DNA from: Rubrivivax sp.
GTDB lineage: Bacteria; Pseudomonadota; Gammaproteobacteria; Burkholderiales; Burkholderiaceae_C
Assembly: GCA_016789865.1 (NCBI GenBank)
Contig: JAEUPC010000123.1
Span: 1-46,091, forward strand
Direction of reading: 5' to 3'
Length of the DNA stretch: 46,091 nt
Of this stretch, positions 16,099 to 26,141 are shown piece by piece. The notes beneath the pieces are model-generated. The model was not told where the DNA came from, did no database searches, and worked only from the letters and a program-made list of their open reading frames with translations. The first letter of the stretch is position 1. The number at the start of each line of letters is the position of its first letter. A program made the position numbers and the translations under genes.

Positions 16099-16767
16099 TC
16101 ACCACTTCGCCGGCAGCGCTTTCAACAGCCGCACATGGCGGCGGCCGCTTTCGACATAACCGCCGCGCTCCAGGTCCTTCATCACCCGGCTGACCATCTC
16201 GCGGCCGCAGCCGATCAGGCGCGACATCTCCAGGTGCGAGGGCGCGGGCTCCAGTGCGCGCGTGCCGTCGGGCAGGGCCACGGCCTGCGCCTCGAGCAGC
16301 GCCTTCAGCCGGCCGTAGACATCGTTGAGCGCGATCTGCCGCAGGCTCAGCGTGGCGGTGCGCGCACGGCGGATGACCTTGGCCAGCAGCTCGTAGGCGA
16401 ATTGCGGGTCGGCCGCGAGGTGGGCGTCGAGCGTGCGGCGCGTCACCAGCACCACCCAGCCGGGCTCCACCACCTCGACGTTGGCCGAGCGCGGGCCGCC
16501 GTCCAGGCTCATTTCGCCCAGGTACTCCCCGGGACCGTAGGTCGCATAGGTGACCTCGCGCTCGTCGGCGCCGGCGCTGTAGGCGCGCAGCCGACCCTGC
16601 ACCACGAGAAACAGCGTGTCGCCGTGGTCGCCTTCGGTGATGAGCTGCGTGCCCTTGCGCACGCGCCGCGCCTCGCCGCGGCGGGCCAGCGCGCGCAGGC
16701 CGTCGGAGAAGGGAGCCTGCTCGATGAGTGCGGCGGGGTCGGCGGTGGGGGCGGTCTTCTTGAACAT
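16099..16767 (-). CDS. Crp/Fnr-family transcriptional regulator
   Basis: 222 aa. The start at 16767 has GAGG six bases ahead. The N-terminal cyclic-nucleotide-binding fold includes GDTLFLVVQGRLRAY and the phosphate-binding cassette GEYLGEMSLDGGPRSANV, with the Glu and Arg-Ser pattern used by CRP to hold cAMP. The C-terminal winged HTH shows LEMSRLIGCGREMVSRVMKDLERGGYV. No N-terminal cysteine cluster is present, so it is not an oxygen-sensing FNR. The gene is downstream of a LuxR-type regulator on the same strand with 145 bp between them, probably separately promoted. Regulon unknown. Confidence 0.92.
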   Translation of the reverse strand: MFKKTAPTADPAALIEQAPFSDGLRALARRGEARRVRKGTQLITEGDHGDTLFLVVQGRLRAYSAGADEREVTYATYGPGEYLGEMSLDGGPRSANVEVVEPGWVVLVTRRTLDAHLAADPQFAYELLAKVIRRARTATLSLRQIALNDVYGRLKALLEAQAVALPDGTRALEPAPSHLEMSRLIGCGREMVSRVMKDLERGGYVESGRRHVRLLKALPAKW

Positions 16768-16912
16768 CGTCGGCCTCGCCCTGCGACCACCCAGCGTGCC
16801 CCAAGGCACCCGGGTGGCCGCAGGGCCGGCCGATCTTAGCCGGCGGCTCGGACCGCCTGCTTTTCCTCCGAAGTCGATTCCTCTTGCCGGCGTTGTGGCG
16901 GGCCAGGCCCGC

Positions 16913-17719
16913 TCAGGCGGCCAACGGCACCTGCATGGCGCCCGACGATGCACCCGAGGCGCGCAGCGCACCCACCAGCGGCGGCAGCACCGCCACCTGC
17001 CGCACCAGCTCGCGGATGCTGTTGGCGCCGGTCTTGGCGCGGATGCTGCCGATCTGCGTGCGCACCGTGGACACGGCCACCCCCTGCATGGTGGCGATGA
17101 CGGTGGGCTGCACGCCGCCGCACAGCAGCTCGAGCACCCGCGTCTCCGCCGGCGTCAGCGCCACGGCGCGCGCATAGCCCTGCACCGACAGCTGCTCGCA
17201 GACGCGCCGCTTGCCCAGCACCAGCAGCGTCGGGCCACTCGGCTGGCCGGGCTCGTTCAACGGCACCACCGAGATGCCCACGCGCTGCTCCCCGACCCCC
17301 AGCGTCAGCAGCCGACGCAGGCCGCGCTGGGCGGCGCCAAGCGCCTCCTGCAGCGCCGACAGCTCGGCGGCCAGGGCGGTGCCCAGCTGGCGGCCCTGCA
17401 CCTGCAGCGGGTGGTCGTGGTCCAGCTCGCGCCGGGCGGCGTGGTTCATGTACAGCACGCGCTCGTCGTGGTCGACCAGCAGCATGCCGTAGTCGATCTC
17501 GTCCAGCATGTGCGCCATGCATCGCGCCAGCGGGCCATGCGTCTCGCGCTCGGTGCGGCCCGCCTCAGGCACCGCCATGGGCTCGCGCACCGCCGGCCCG
17601 GCAGGCAGCCTGGGCTGAGGGTGGAAGGCCGGCGCGGCAGGCCGGCGCAGCGGGGCGCCGGCCAGGATGTGCGCAGCCAGCGCGGTACCCCGAAGCGGGC
17701 GGACGGATGCGTCATACAT
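16913..17719 (-). CDS. LuxR-family regulator with PAS-like sensor domain
   Basis: 268 aa. The start at 17719 is preceded by GGGGAG at good spacing; an internal ATG at 17578 would remove a poorly conserved, Pro-rich leader. The middle part (MLDEIDYGMLLVDHDERVLY, then MNHAARREL) looks like a PAS fold. The C-terminal HTH shows LTPAETRVLELLCGGVQPTV and VAVSTVRTQIGSIRAKTGAN, the LuxR/GerE signature. It has no receiver domain, so it senses directly or through a small ligand (inference). It lies upstream of the Crp/Fnr gene. An inverted repeat GGTGAAT/ATTCACC at 17813-17849 lies about 95 bp ahead of its start. Confidence 0.88.
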   Translation of the reverse strand: MYDASVRPLRGTALAAHILAGAPLRRPAAPAFHPQPRLPAGPAVREPMAVPEAGRTERETHGPLARCMAHMLDEIDYGMLLVDHDERVLYMNHAARRELDHDHPLQVQGRQLGTALAAELSALQEALGAAQRGLRRLLTLGVGEQRVGISVVPLNEPGQPSGPTLLVLGKRRVCEQLSVQGYARAVALTPAETRVLELLCGGVQPTVIATMQGVAVSTVRTQIGSIRAKTGANSIRELVRQVAVLPPLVGALRASGASSGAMQVPLAA

Positions 17720-17812
17720 GTTCTTTTCTCCCCGTGCTCTTCAGCGTGCGCAGTGCAGAGGATCTGTCTGCGTCACTGGGCCGAAGCCTAGGGAGGTACC
17801 TGTCCGGAAGAG

Positions 17813-17849
17813 GGTGAATCGTGCCGGTCAGGTCTGTGACCTATTCACC
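17813..17849. promoter_or_regulatory. inverted repeat GGTGAAT...ATTCACC upstream of LuxR gene
   Basis: Seven-base perfect arms at 17813-17819 and 17843-17849 with a 23-bp spacer, in the upstream region of the LuxR-type regulator. A TGTGA at 17835-17839 lies between them, close to a CRP half-site, but the partner half is off spacing. Possible operator; low confidence. Confidence 0.3.
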
Positions 17850-18010
17850 TTCGGCGCACCCGGGCCACGCGGGCGGGGTGGCACTCGGGCAGGTCGGGCC
17901 GCGGAGCGCGGCGCATGCCCGCTCGGGAGGCGGACATCGCGGACGCAGCATGCCGCGGGGAGGCCGTGCGCCGCATCATCCACCGTGCGGATGCGCCGCT
18001 GCCCGGCACG

Positions 18011-18140
18011 CGTGTCCGAGCCGCGTGTCCGAGCCGCGTGTCCGAGCCGCGTGTCCGGGCCGCGTGTCCGGGCCGCGTGTCCGGGCCGCGTGTCTGGACC
18101 GCGTGTCCGGGCAGCGTGTCTGGACCGCGTGTCTGGGGTC
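18011..18140. repeat. ten-copy 13-bp tandem repeat (CGTGTCCGAGCCG and variants)
   Basis: Units start every 13 bp from 18011 to 18128. The first three are CGTGTCCGAGCCG, the next three CGTGTCCGGGCCG, then CGTGTCTGGACCG, CGTGTCCGGGCAG, CGTGTCTGGACCG and a final imperfect unit. Adjacent copies share variants, as expected from stepwise duplication. It lies between the 3' end of the cysteine-rich secreted gene and the LuxR-type regulator. There are no spacers, so it is not CRISPR. As the unit is not a multiple of three, it is unlikely to be coding. Confidence 0.93.
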
Positions 18141-18235
18141 GCGTGCGGGGCGACGTATGGGGCGACGCGCAGCGCTGCCGCCCGCCCTCGGCCGCGAGAC
18201 TGTCCGCTCGCCTGGCCCCCGCGGCGGGCCGAGCG

Positions 18236-19453
18236 CTACCAGGCCACGCGCGGCACGCAGTCGTTGATCGGGTTGGGCGCGCTGCCGCGGCATTCCTGCA
18301 GCGCCCGGGCAAGCCGGTCCTGCGTGGGGCGCAGGAAGTCGTACTCGCGCTGGCCGTGGCACAGCCGTTCCAGCACACCGACCTGCTCGGTCAGCATGTA
18401 GATCTCCACCTGCTGCGAAGACAGGCGGTCAGGCTGCGGCGGTCGTCTGCGCTGCAGGGCCTCGAAGCGCTCTTCCATGCGCCGCAGGGCGGCCTTGCAC
18501 TCGGCGCCGCCGTCGGCGCGCGGGCCCGGCGGTGGCGGCGTGCGCTCGCGCTCGGGCACCGGCGTGGCGCCCGGGCCGGAGATGCCGGCCGCGCCCCCAC
18601 CGGGGCCTTCAGGCACGTCGGCCACGGCAGCTGAGAGGGCCTGCTGCGGCGTCAGCGTGGTGCCGGGCAACGTCTGCGCGCACGGCGGTATCTCCAGGGC
18701 GCGCAGTGTGGCCGTGGCATCGGGTCGGTTGAGGCGGTGGGCGTCCACCAGCAGCACGTCGCGGCGCTGTGCCCATTGAGCGCGGAACACCTCGCAGGCC
18801 TGCACCGCCTCGGCCGCTTCCCGGCAAGGACCGTCGCGCTCGGGCCCGGGGCGGGCGGCGGCGCAGGCCTCCAGGCGCAGTTCGGCCGTGCGATGCTGTT
18901 CCGCGGGCACGCGGGCCTGCTCCTGCTGCTCCACCAGCTGGCGCATGGCGGCGTCGAACTGCGCGCGGCGGGACGGGCCGGCGCCGGTTTCGCCGGAGGC
19001 GTCTTCCAGGTTGAGGAAGTTGCGGCAAAGCGCCCGATTGAACTCGGTGGTGCAACTGGGCAGGCCGTTGGGCGGCACGCCCGCCTCGATGAGCGTGCGG
19101 CGCAGTGTGCTGTCGTCCATCGGCGCACCGTTGGCGGGCAGCAGATCGAGAAACGCCTTGAGTGCGGGACAGCCGTCGATCACGCGCACCACGTTGCGGC
19201 AACCGGTGTGGACCTCGCAAAGCCTGAGGCGGGCGTCCGCTGCCGGTGCCAGCGCAGCGCGGCATTGGGTCATCGAGGTCTGGGCTGCCGCCGACCCCGC
19301 GGCGGCCAGCGCGCCGGCGGCCACGGCGGCCACCACCCCCAGTGCAGCCACCACAGCCCGCCGCGGCCGCGCGAGGCCGCCCGAGGCCGAGGGCCGCCCG
19401 CGAGTCGTGCCTCGCCCTGTTCCAACCCGTCTGCAGCGAAACGCCGTGATCAT
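18236..19453 (-). CDS. cysteine-rich secreted protein of unknown function
   Basis: 405 aa. The start at 19453 has AGGTG just ahead. An Arg-rich N-region and hydrophobic core (VVAALGVVAAVAAGALAAAG) end near SAAAQT, a Sec-type signal. The mature part has about 15 cysteines spread along its length (for example MTQCRAAL, RLCEVHTGCRNV, RALCRNFL, NDCVPRVAW), suggesting several disulfides in the periplasm. A Gln/Glu-rich helical segment (RQLVEQQEQARVPAEQ) and a Pro-rich linker (ERERTPPPPGPRA) separate an N- and a C-terminal part. I do not recognise a family. It stands alone: the 13-bp array is downstream and pyrF lies upstream, 205 bp away. Confidence 0.75.
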   Translation of the reverse strand: MITAFRCRRVGTGRGTTRGRPSASGGLARPRRAVVAALGVVAAVAAGALAAAGSAAAQTSMTQCRAALAPAADARLRLCEVHTGCRNVVRVIDGCPALKAFLDLLPANGAPMDDSTLRRTLIEAGVPPNGLPSCTTEFNRALCRNFLNLEDASGETGAGPSRRAQFDAAMRQLVEQQEQARVPAEQHRTAELRLEACAAARPGPERDGPCREAAEAVQACEVFRAQWAQRRDVLLVDAHRLNRPDATATLRALEIPPCAQTLPGTTLTPQQALSAAVADVPEGPGGGAAGISGPGATPVPERERTPPPPGPRADGGAECKAALRRMEERFEALQRRRPPQPDRLSSQQVEIYMLTEQVGVLERLCHGQREYDFLRPTQDRLARALQECRGSAPNPINDCVPRVAW

Positions 19454-19658
19454 CACCTGTGGGACCTTTGCCGAAGCGGTAGGAGGTGGCCCTCGAAGGA
19501 GCCGATCTTCGCAGCCCTGAGCAGGCCGTGGAATGCGGGCTCTCACGCGGAGGTGTTCTTGTGGTCCGGGCGCGGCGCCGTCGCCACAGCCGACGGCTCG
19601 CGGCGGCGTCGGCCGGCACGCCCCGATGGGATCGGCCGGCATCGCCAGAGGGGGCTGC

Positions 19659-20501
19659 TCAGGCGGCCGCGCGCCCTCGCTGCAGGGCGGCCCGCGTCGC
19701 CTGGGCGGCTGCGCGCGCGGCCTCGGCGGCGGCAGCCACGCCGGCATGGTCGCCGCCGGCATACAGGATGGCGCGCGACGAGTTCACCAGCACCGGTGCG
19801 TCGTGTCGCCAGGCCAGCCGCACGGTGGTCTCGGCGTCACCGCCCTGCGCGCCGACGCCCGGCACCAGCAGCGGCAACCGCGGGGCCAGCTCGCGCACGC
19901 GGGCCAGTTCGCGCGGGAAGGTGGCCCCCACCACCAGGCCAAGCTGCCCGCGGCGGTTCCACTCGGTGGCGGCGAGCCGGGCGATGCGCTCGTAGACCAG
20001 TTCCCCGCCTTCCAGCCGCTGGGCCTGCAGGTCGCTGCCGCCCGGGTTGCTGGTGCGGCACAGCACGATCAGCCCGCGGCCGGCGTGCCTCATGAAGGGC
20101 TCCAGGCTGTCGGTGCCCATGAATGGCGACAGCGTCACGGCATCGGCGTCATAACGCTCGAAGGCCTCGCGCGCGTAGTGCTCGGCGGTGCTGCCGATGT
20201 CGCCACGCTTGGCGTCGAGGATCACCGGCACCTCGGGCGCAACGGCGCGGACGTGGGCGATGAGCCGTTCCAGCTGCTCCTCGGCGCGATGGGCGGCGAA
20301 GTGCGCGATCTGCGGCTTGAAGGCAAGCGCCAGGTCGTGCGTGGCGTCGACGATGGCGGCGCAGAAGTCGCCGATGCGGCGCGCGTCGCCGCGCCAGGGC
20401 TGCGGGAAGCGGCCGGGCTCCGGGTCGAGCCCCACGCACAGCAGTGAGTTCGCACGCGCCTGGGCGAGCGCGAGTTGATCGGTGAAGGACGGTCGGGTCA
20501 T
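19659..20501 (-). CDS. pyrF: orotidine 5'-phosphate decarboxylase
   Basis: Last step of UMP synthesis: converts orotidine monophosphate to UMP and CO2 in the cytoplasm. 280 aa. The catalytic stretch is VILDAKRGDIGSTAEHYA, with the Asp-Lys-Asp pattern of the family and the longer form typical of subfamily 2. FKPQIAHF, SPFMGTDSLEPF and VGATFP are also conserved. The start at 20501 was chosen because RPSFTDQLALAQ is the normal beginning; longer in-frame starts upstream add basic sequence without similarity. It lies downstream of purB on the same strand, 135 bp apart. Confidence 0.95.
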   Translation of the reverse strand: MTRPSFTDQLALAQARANSLLCVGLDPEPGRFPQPWRGDARRIGDFCAAIVDATHDLALAFKPQIAHFAAHRAEEQLERLIAHVRAVAPEVPVILDAKRGDIGSTAEHYAREAFERYDADAVTLSPFMGTDSLEPFMRHAGRGLIVLCRTSNPGGSDLQAQRLEGGELVYERIARLAATEWNRRGQLGLVVGATFPRELARVRELAPRLPLLVPGVGAQGGDAETTVRLAWRHDAPVLVNSSRAILYAGGDHAGVAAAAEAARAAAQATRAALQRGRAAA

Positions 20502-20636
20502 TCGCAGAAGCGCCGTGCGCCGCAGGGCCGGGCGAGGCAGCCGCCTTGTGGGCATCGCCGGTGTCGTGAATGTCGCGAGTGTCGCGGGGCTGGCGCGCCC
20601 TGGCCACGCCCCCGGCAGCGCGGCACCGGCACCATG

Positions 20637-22842
<2,206 letters not shown>

Positions 22843-22846
<4 letters not shown>

Positions 22847-22854
22847 CTAGCTAG
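22843..22854. other. CTAGCTAGCTAG: stops in all six frames
   Basis: Three tandem CTAG units. TAG occurs at 22844, 22848 and 22852, one in each forward frame. Because CTAG is self-complementary, the reverse strand also has TAG in all three frames. The first TAG is the real stop of the HAD gene. It lies 18 bp from the glcF stop on the other strand. Confidence 0.95.
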
Positions 22855-22871
22855 GAGCCTGGGCGCGCGGG

Positions 22872-24125
22872 CTACGCCAGCGCCTCGTCCACCACTTCCA
22901 CCCAGTGCCGCACCGGCGTCTCGGTGCCGCTTTGCAGGTGCTGGATGCAGCCGATGTTGGCGCTGATGATCGCGTCGAACAGCCCGGGTCCGGCCGGTTC
23001 CAGCGCAGCGAGCTTGCGGTCGCGCAGCGCGGTGGCCAGCGCCGGCTGCAGCACGCTGTAGGTGCCGGCCGAGCCGCAGCACAGGTGGCTCTCGGCGCTG
23101 GCCAGCGACACGTCGTAGCCCAGTTCGCGCAGCCCGCGTTCGACGCCGCCGCGCAGTTGCTGCCCGTGCTGCAGCGTGCACGAGGGGTGCCAGGCGAGCT
23201 TGCGGCCCTTGGCGCCATGCATCCGCTTGGCCAGCAGCGGCACGAGGTCGGGCAGCAACTGCGAGATGTCCTTGGTGAGCGCGCTCACGCGCGCGGCTTT
23301 GTCCGCGTACTCGGGGTCGTGGGCGAGCGCCAGGCCGTACTCCTTCACCGCCACGCCGCAGCCCGAAGCGTTCATCACGATCGCCTCTACCTTGCCGGCG
23401 CTGGTCAGGCCCTCGACCAGCGGCCACCAGGCATCGATGTTGCGGCGCATGTCGGCCAGGCCGCCTTCGATGTCGTTCAGGTGCGTGCGGATGGCGCCGC
23501 AGCACCCGGCACCATCGGCCACCAGCGTCTGGATGCCGGCCGCGTCGAGCACGCGGGCGGTGGCGCTGTTGATGTTGGGCATCATCGCCGGCTGCACGCA
23601 GCCCAGCAGCATCAGCACCTTGCGCTTGTGCGTGCTCTGCGGCCACAGCCCGGCGCGCGCGCTTGCCGGTGCCGGCACCTTGTTCTTCAGCGACGCGGGC
23701 AGCAGCGGCCGCGCCAGCTGCCCCAGCTTCATCGCCGGGCCGAACAGCGGCGAGGTCAGGCCCTGCTTGAGCAGCCAGCGCACGGCGCGCTCGCCGGCCG
23801 GGCGTTCGACGCGCTCTTCCACCACCTTGCGGCCGATGTCCACGAGGTGGCCGAACTGCACGCCGCTGGGGCAGGTGGTCTCGCAGTTGCGGCAGGTCAG
23901 GCAACGGTCCAGGTGCAGCTGCGTGGCGCGCGAGGGCACCTCGCCTTCGAGCACCTGCTTGATGAGGTAGATGCGCCCGCGCGGGCCGTCCAGCTCGTCG
24001 CCCAGCAGTTGATAGGTCGGGCAGGTGGCGGTGCAGAAGCCGCAGTGCACGCACTTGCGCAGGATGGCTTCGGCCTCGGCACCTTCACGCGTGCCCTTGA
24101 ATTCCGCGGCCAGATTGGTTTGCAT
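22872..24125 (-). CDS. glcF: glycolate oxidase iron-sulfur subunit GlcF
   Basis: Iron-sulfur subunit passing electrons from the GlcD/GlcE flavoprotein to the respiratory chain during glycolate to glyoxylate oxidation. 417 aa. Two 4Fe-4S motifs are clear: CVHCGFCTATCP (from Cys25) and CLTCRNCETTCP. Two C-terminal CCG-type domains follow: LLGCVQPAMMPNIN with GAGCCGAIRTHL, and HPSCTLQHGQQLR with SHLCCGSAGTYSVLQP. The N-terminus MQTNLAAEFKGT is family-typical and fixes the start at 24125. It is last in the order glcD-glcE-methyltransferase-glcF, with 32 bp after the methyltransferase stop. Confidence 0.95.
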   Translation of the reverse strand: MQTNLAAEFKGTREGAEAEAILRKCVHCGFCTATCPTYQLLGDELDGPRGRIYLIKQVLEGEVPSRATQLHLDRCLTCRNCETTCPSGVQFGHLVDIGRKVVEERVERPAGERAVRWLLKQGLTSPLFGPAMKLGQLARPLLPASLKNKVPAPASARAGLWPQSTHKRKVLMLLGCVQPAMMPNINSATARVLDAAGIQTLVADGAGCCGAIRTHLNDIEGGLADMRRNIDAWWPLVEGLTSAGKVEAIVMNASGCGVAVKEYGLALAHDPEYADKAARVSALTKDISQLLPDLVPLLAKRMHGAKGRKLAWHPSCTLQHGQQLRGGVERGLRELGYDVSLASAESHLCCGSAGTYSVLQPALATALRDRKLAALEPAGPGLFDAIISANIGCIQHLQSGTETPVRHWVEVVDEALA

Positions 24126-24157
24126 CGGAGGGATTGGGGCAGTCGGCCGCTGGCCGC

Positions 24158-24904
24158 CTACTTCAGGAGGTAGCTGAGGATCCAGTAGTGCGTGTGCGCC
24201 AGCCAGCGCGGCTGCACCACGCGCGGGCCGAGGCAGGCGATGGCTTGCTCGGGCGCCGGGAAGTTCTTCAGCACCTCGTGCACGCTGCCGTCGTCCAGCG
24301 TGCGCAACTGGTAGGTGTTGCCGGCCTCGTCGCTGCGGGTGATCGGCGTGCTGCTGGTCTGCACGAAGCTGTTGTCGAGGAAGACCACGCGCGCGCCCGG
24401 CTCCAGCCGCTCGTGCAGCCGGCCCAGCCAGCCGGGCAGCACACGCCGATCGACGTGGCTCCACCAGCAGCCGGCAAAGGCGGCGTCGAAGCGTTCGCCG
24501 GCACCCAGGCCCTCGAACGTGTAGGCATCCATCTCGGCGAAGCGCACGCACTGCGGCATGCGCTTGGCCTTGGCCAGCGCCAGCGTCTCGGGGTTGATGT
24601 CGGTGGCGAGCCAGTCCGCAGCCTGCCGCGCGGCGTGTGGCGTCCACCAGCCGGTGCCGGCGGCGACTTCCAGCACGCGCCGGCCGGCGAACGGCCCGGC
24701 GACCCACGCCTCCATCGCACGCAGGTCGGCCTGCCGCTCGGGCTTGTGATAGACGCGCTCGTAGTACGCCGCGCGCTGCACGTAGTACGCGCGCATGGTC
24801 TGCGGCGTGGCGGTGCTGGCCGGGGCGCTGCCAGCCCCTGGGGACGCGGTCGCGTTCGCGTTCGCGTCCGCGTCCGCGTCCGTGCCGGGCATCGCCGCGT
24901 TCAC
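24158..24904 (-). CDS. class I SAM-dependent methyltransferase inside the glc operon
   Basis: About 248 aa from the GTG at 24904, which overlaps the glcE stop (GTGA); an ATG at 24892 is the alternative. The N-terminus has a low-complexity stretch (DADADANANAT) coded by hexamer repeats. The Rossmann fold is clear: motif I VLEVAAGTGWWTPHAA, then WLATDINPETLALAKAKRM, FAEMDAYTFEGL, FDAAFAGCWWSHV and LEPGARVVFLDNSF. The acceptor substrate is unknown. Lying between glcE and glcF with coupled translation, it is presumably co-expressed with glycolate oxidase. Whether it acts on the enzyme, a metabolite or something unrelated cannot be told. Confidence 0.88.
   Translation of the reverse strand: MNAAMPGTDADADANANATASPGAGSAPASTATPQTMRAYYVQRAAYYERVYHKPERQADLRAMEAWVAGPFAGRRVLEVAAGTGWWTPHAARQAADWLATDINPETLALAKAKRMPQCVRFAEMDAYTFEGLGAGERFDAAFAGCWWSHVDRRVLPGWLGRLHERLEPGARVVFLDNSFVQTSSTPITRSDEAGNTYQLRTLDDGSVHEVLKNFPAPEQAIACLGPRVVQPRWLAHTHYWILSYLLK
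24851..24880. repeat. five CGCGT[T/C] hexamers in the methyltransferase N-terminus
   Basis: Units CGCGTT, CGCGTT, CGCGTC, CGCGTC and CGCGTC follow each other without gaps. Read on the minus strand they code alternating Asp/Asn-Ala. In frame; likely a slippage-prone disordered tail. Confidence 0.9.
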
Positions 24905-26139
24905 AGCCCGGCACCCAGCCGGCCGGGGTTGAACACGCCGGCGGGGTCGAAGGCGCGCTTCAGCTCGCGGTGAATGCGCATGAGCGGGGCCGACAGGGGC
25001 GCAAACACGCCGGCGCTCTTGTCGCGCGCGCGGAACAGCGTGGCGTGCCCGCCCACCGCTGCCGCCGCTTCGCGCACGGCCTGCGCCGGCGCACCGGTGC
25101 ACAGCCAGCGTTGCGCGCCGCCCCACTCGACGAGCTGCTCGCCGGGCAGCTTCAGCGGGGGCGTGGTCGCGGGCACGCCCAGCCGCCACAGGCTGGCGTT
25201 GCCCTGCGTGGCGGCCACCGCGCTGGTGAAGAACTCGTCGCCATGGTCACGCAGGCCGCGCCAGAAGGTGGCCGCCGTTGCCGGCTCGATGACTTCGCCG
25301 CCGAGCTTCCTCGTGGCGGCCTGCACGGCGGCGGCGGCCCCGCTCAGGCGCACCACGAGCGTGTGTTCCCACCACGCGCTGGCGTTCAGCGGCAGCGGCT
25401 CGCCGCCCCAGGCGTGCAGGCGCCGCAACGCCTCGGTCTGTTCGAGATCGAAGCGCAGGGTCGCCGTGGCGGCGGGCTCGGGCAGCACCTTGAGCGAGAC
25501 CTCGACGATCGCGCCGAGCATGCCCAGCGACCCGGCAAGCAGGCGCGCCACGTCGTAGCCGGCGACGTTCTTCATCACCTGGCCGCCGAAGGTCAGCACC
25601 TCGCCTCGGCCGTTGAGCATCGTCGCGCCGAGCACGAAGTCGCGCACCCCACCGACCGCCGCGCGCGCCGGGCCGGCCAGTCCGGCGGCGACCATGCCAC
25701 CGACCGTGCCACCGACCGCACCATCGACCGCGCCACCGACAGCAGCCGCCGCATCGCCGGGCTCGGCGGCCGGCGCGAACCGCGGCGGCTCGAACGCCAG
25801 GCACTGCCCACGTTCGGCCAAGGCCGCCTCGAGCTCGGCCAGCGGCGTGCCGGCACGCACCGTCACCACGAGCTCGCTTGGGTCGTAGCTGCTGATCCCG
25901 CTCAGCTCGCGCAGCGAGAGCGGCTCGCCGCCTCTGGACGGTTCGCCGTAGAAGGCCTTGGTACCCCCGCCGCGGATGTCCAGCACACCCTGGCGCGCGC
26001 GAGCTGCGCGCACCTGGTCGATCAGGCGCGCGAGCGCCGGTTCGTCGGAGGCCGGCGCGCCGGCCGGCGTCCCTGCGAATCCATGGGCCGGTCCATGGGT
26101 CGGACCATTGGCCGCGGTCGCAAACCCGGTCGAGGTCAT
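24901..26139 (-). CDS. glcE: glycolate oxidase FAD-binding subunit GlcE
   Basis: FAD-binding partner of GlcD, 412 aa, longer than usual for GlcE. Conserved blocks are DIRGGGTKAFYG, YDPSELVVTVRAGTPLAELEAAL, LAFEPPRF, GGVRDFVLGATMLNGRGEVL, FGGQVMKNVAGYDVARLLAGS and FDPAGVFNPGRL at the C-terminus. The extra length comes from a Gly/His/Pro-rich N-terminal leader and a GG-x-V repeat (12-bp units at 25691-25738) just before the GMVAAGLAGPAR flavin-binding loop. The start at 26139 lies 2 bp after the glcD stop, so translation is coupled. A continuous open frame runs far upstream through glcD in another frame but is not coding. Confidence 0.94.
   Translation of the reverse strand: MTSTGFATAANGPTHGPAHGFAGTPAGAPASDEPALARLIDQVRAARARQGVLDIRGGGTKAFYGEPSRGGEPLSLRELSGISSYDPSELVVTVRAGTPLAELEAALAERGQCLAFEPPRFAPAAEPGDAAAAVGGAVDGAVGGTVGGMVAAGLAGPARAAVGGVRDFVLGATMLNGRGEVLTFGGQVMKNVAGYDVARLLAGSLGMLGAIVEVSLKVLPEPAATATLRFDLEQTEALRRLHAWGGEPLPLNASAWWEHTLVVRLSGAAAAVQAATRKLGGEVIEPATAATFWRGLRDHGDEFFTSAVAATQGNASLWRLGVPATTPPLKLPGEQLVEWGGAQRWLCTGAPAQAVREAAAAVGGHATLFRARDKSAGVFAPLSAPLMRIHRELKRAFDPAGVFNPGRLGAGL
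25691..25738. repeat. four 12-bp tandem units inside glcE
   Basis: Units ACCATGCCACCG, ACCGTGCCACCG, ACCGCACCATCG and ACCGCGCCACCG. On the minus strand they code four tetrapeptides of the form Gly-(Gly/Asp)-x-Val at the entry of the flavin-binding loop, where relatives normally have one. Confidence 0.88.
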
Positions 26140-26141
26140 CG

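Larger units (their letters stand above)
17720..18235. other. 516-bp non-coding gap with LuxR promoter side and a tandem array
   Basis: This is the only gap over 300 bases. The left end carries the Shine-Dalgarno and presumed promoter of the minus-strand LuxR-type gene. At 17813-17819 and 17843-17849 there is a GGTGAAT/ATTCACC inverted repeat. The right part contains the 13-bp tandem array (18011-18140). Open frames run through the array on both strands because it lacks stops, but none has a convincing start or non-repetitive protein character, so no gene is called. Confidence 0.7.

Noticed and set aside
17835-17849. CRP-type operator TGTGA...TCACC near the LuxR/Crp pair
   Set aside because: The half-sites are separated by five bases instead of six and the second half is imperfect. 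The longer GGTGAAT/ATTCACC pair is reported instead.
18011-18140. Tandem repeat as a CRISPR array or a repeat-protein gene
   Set aside because: There are no spacers between units, and 13 bp does not keep frame. Open frames across it lack credible starts and flanking protein sequence.
22872-24914. Apparent methyltransferase-GlcF fusion in one frame
   Set aside because: The methyltransferase is coded in a different frame and ends with its own stop at 24158; GlcF begins at 24125. The open frame between them is incidental.
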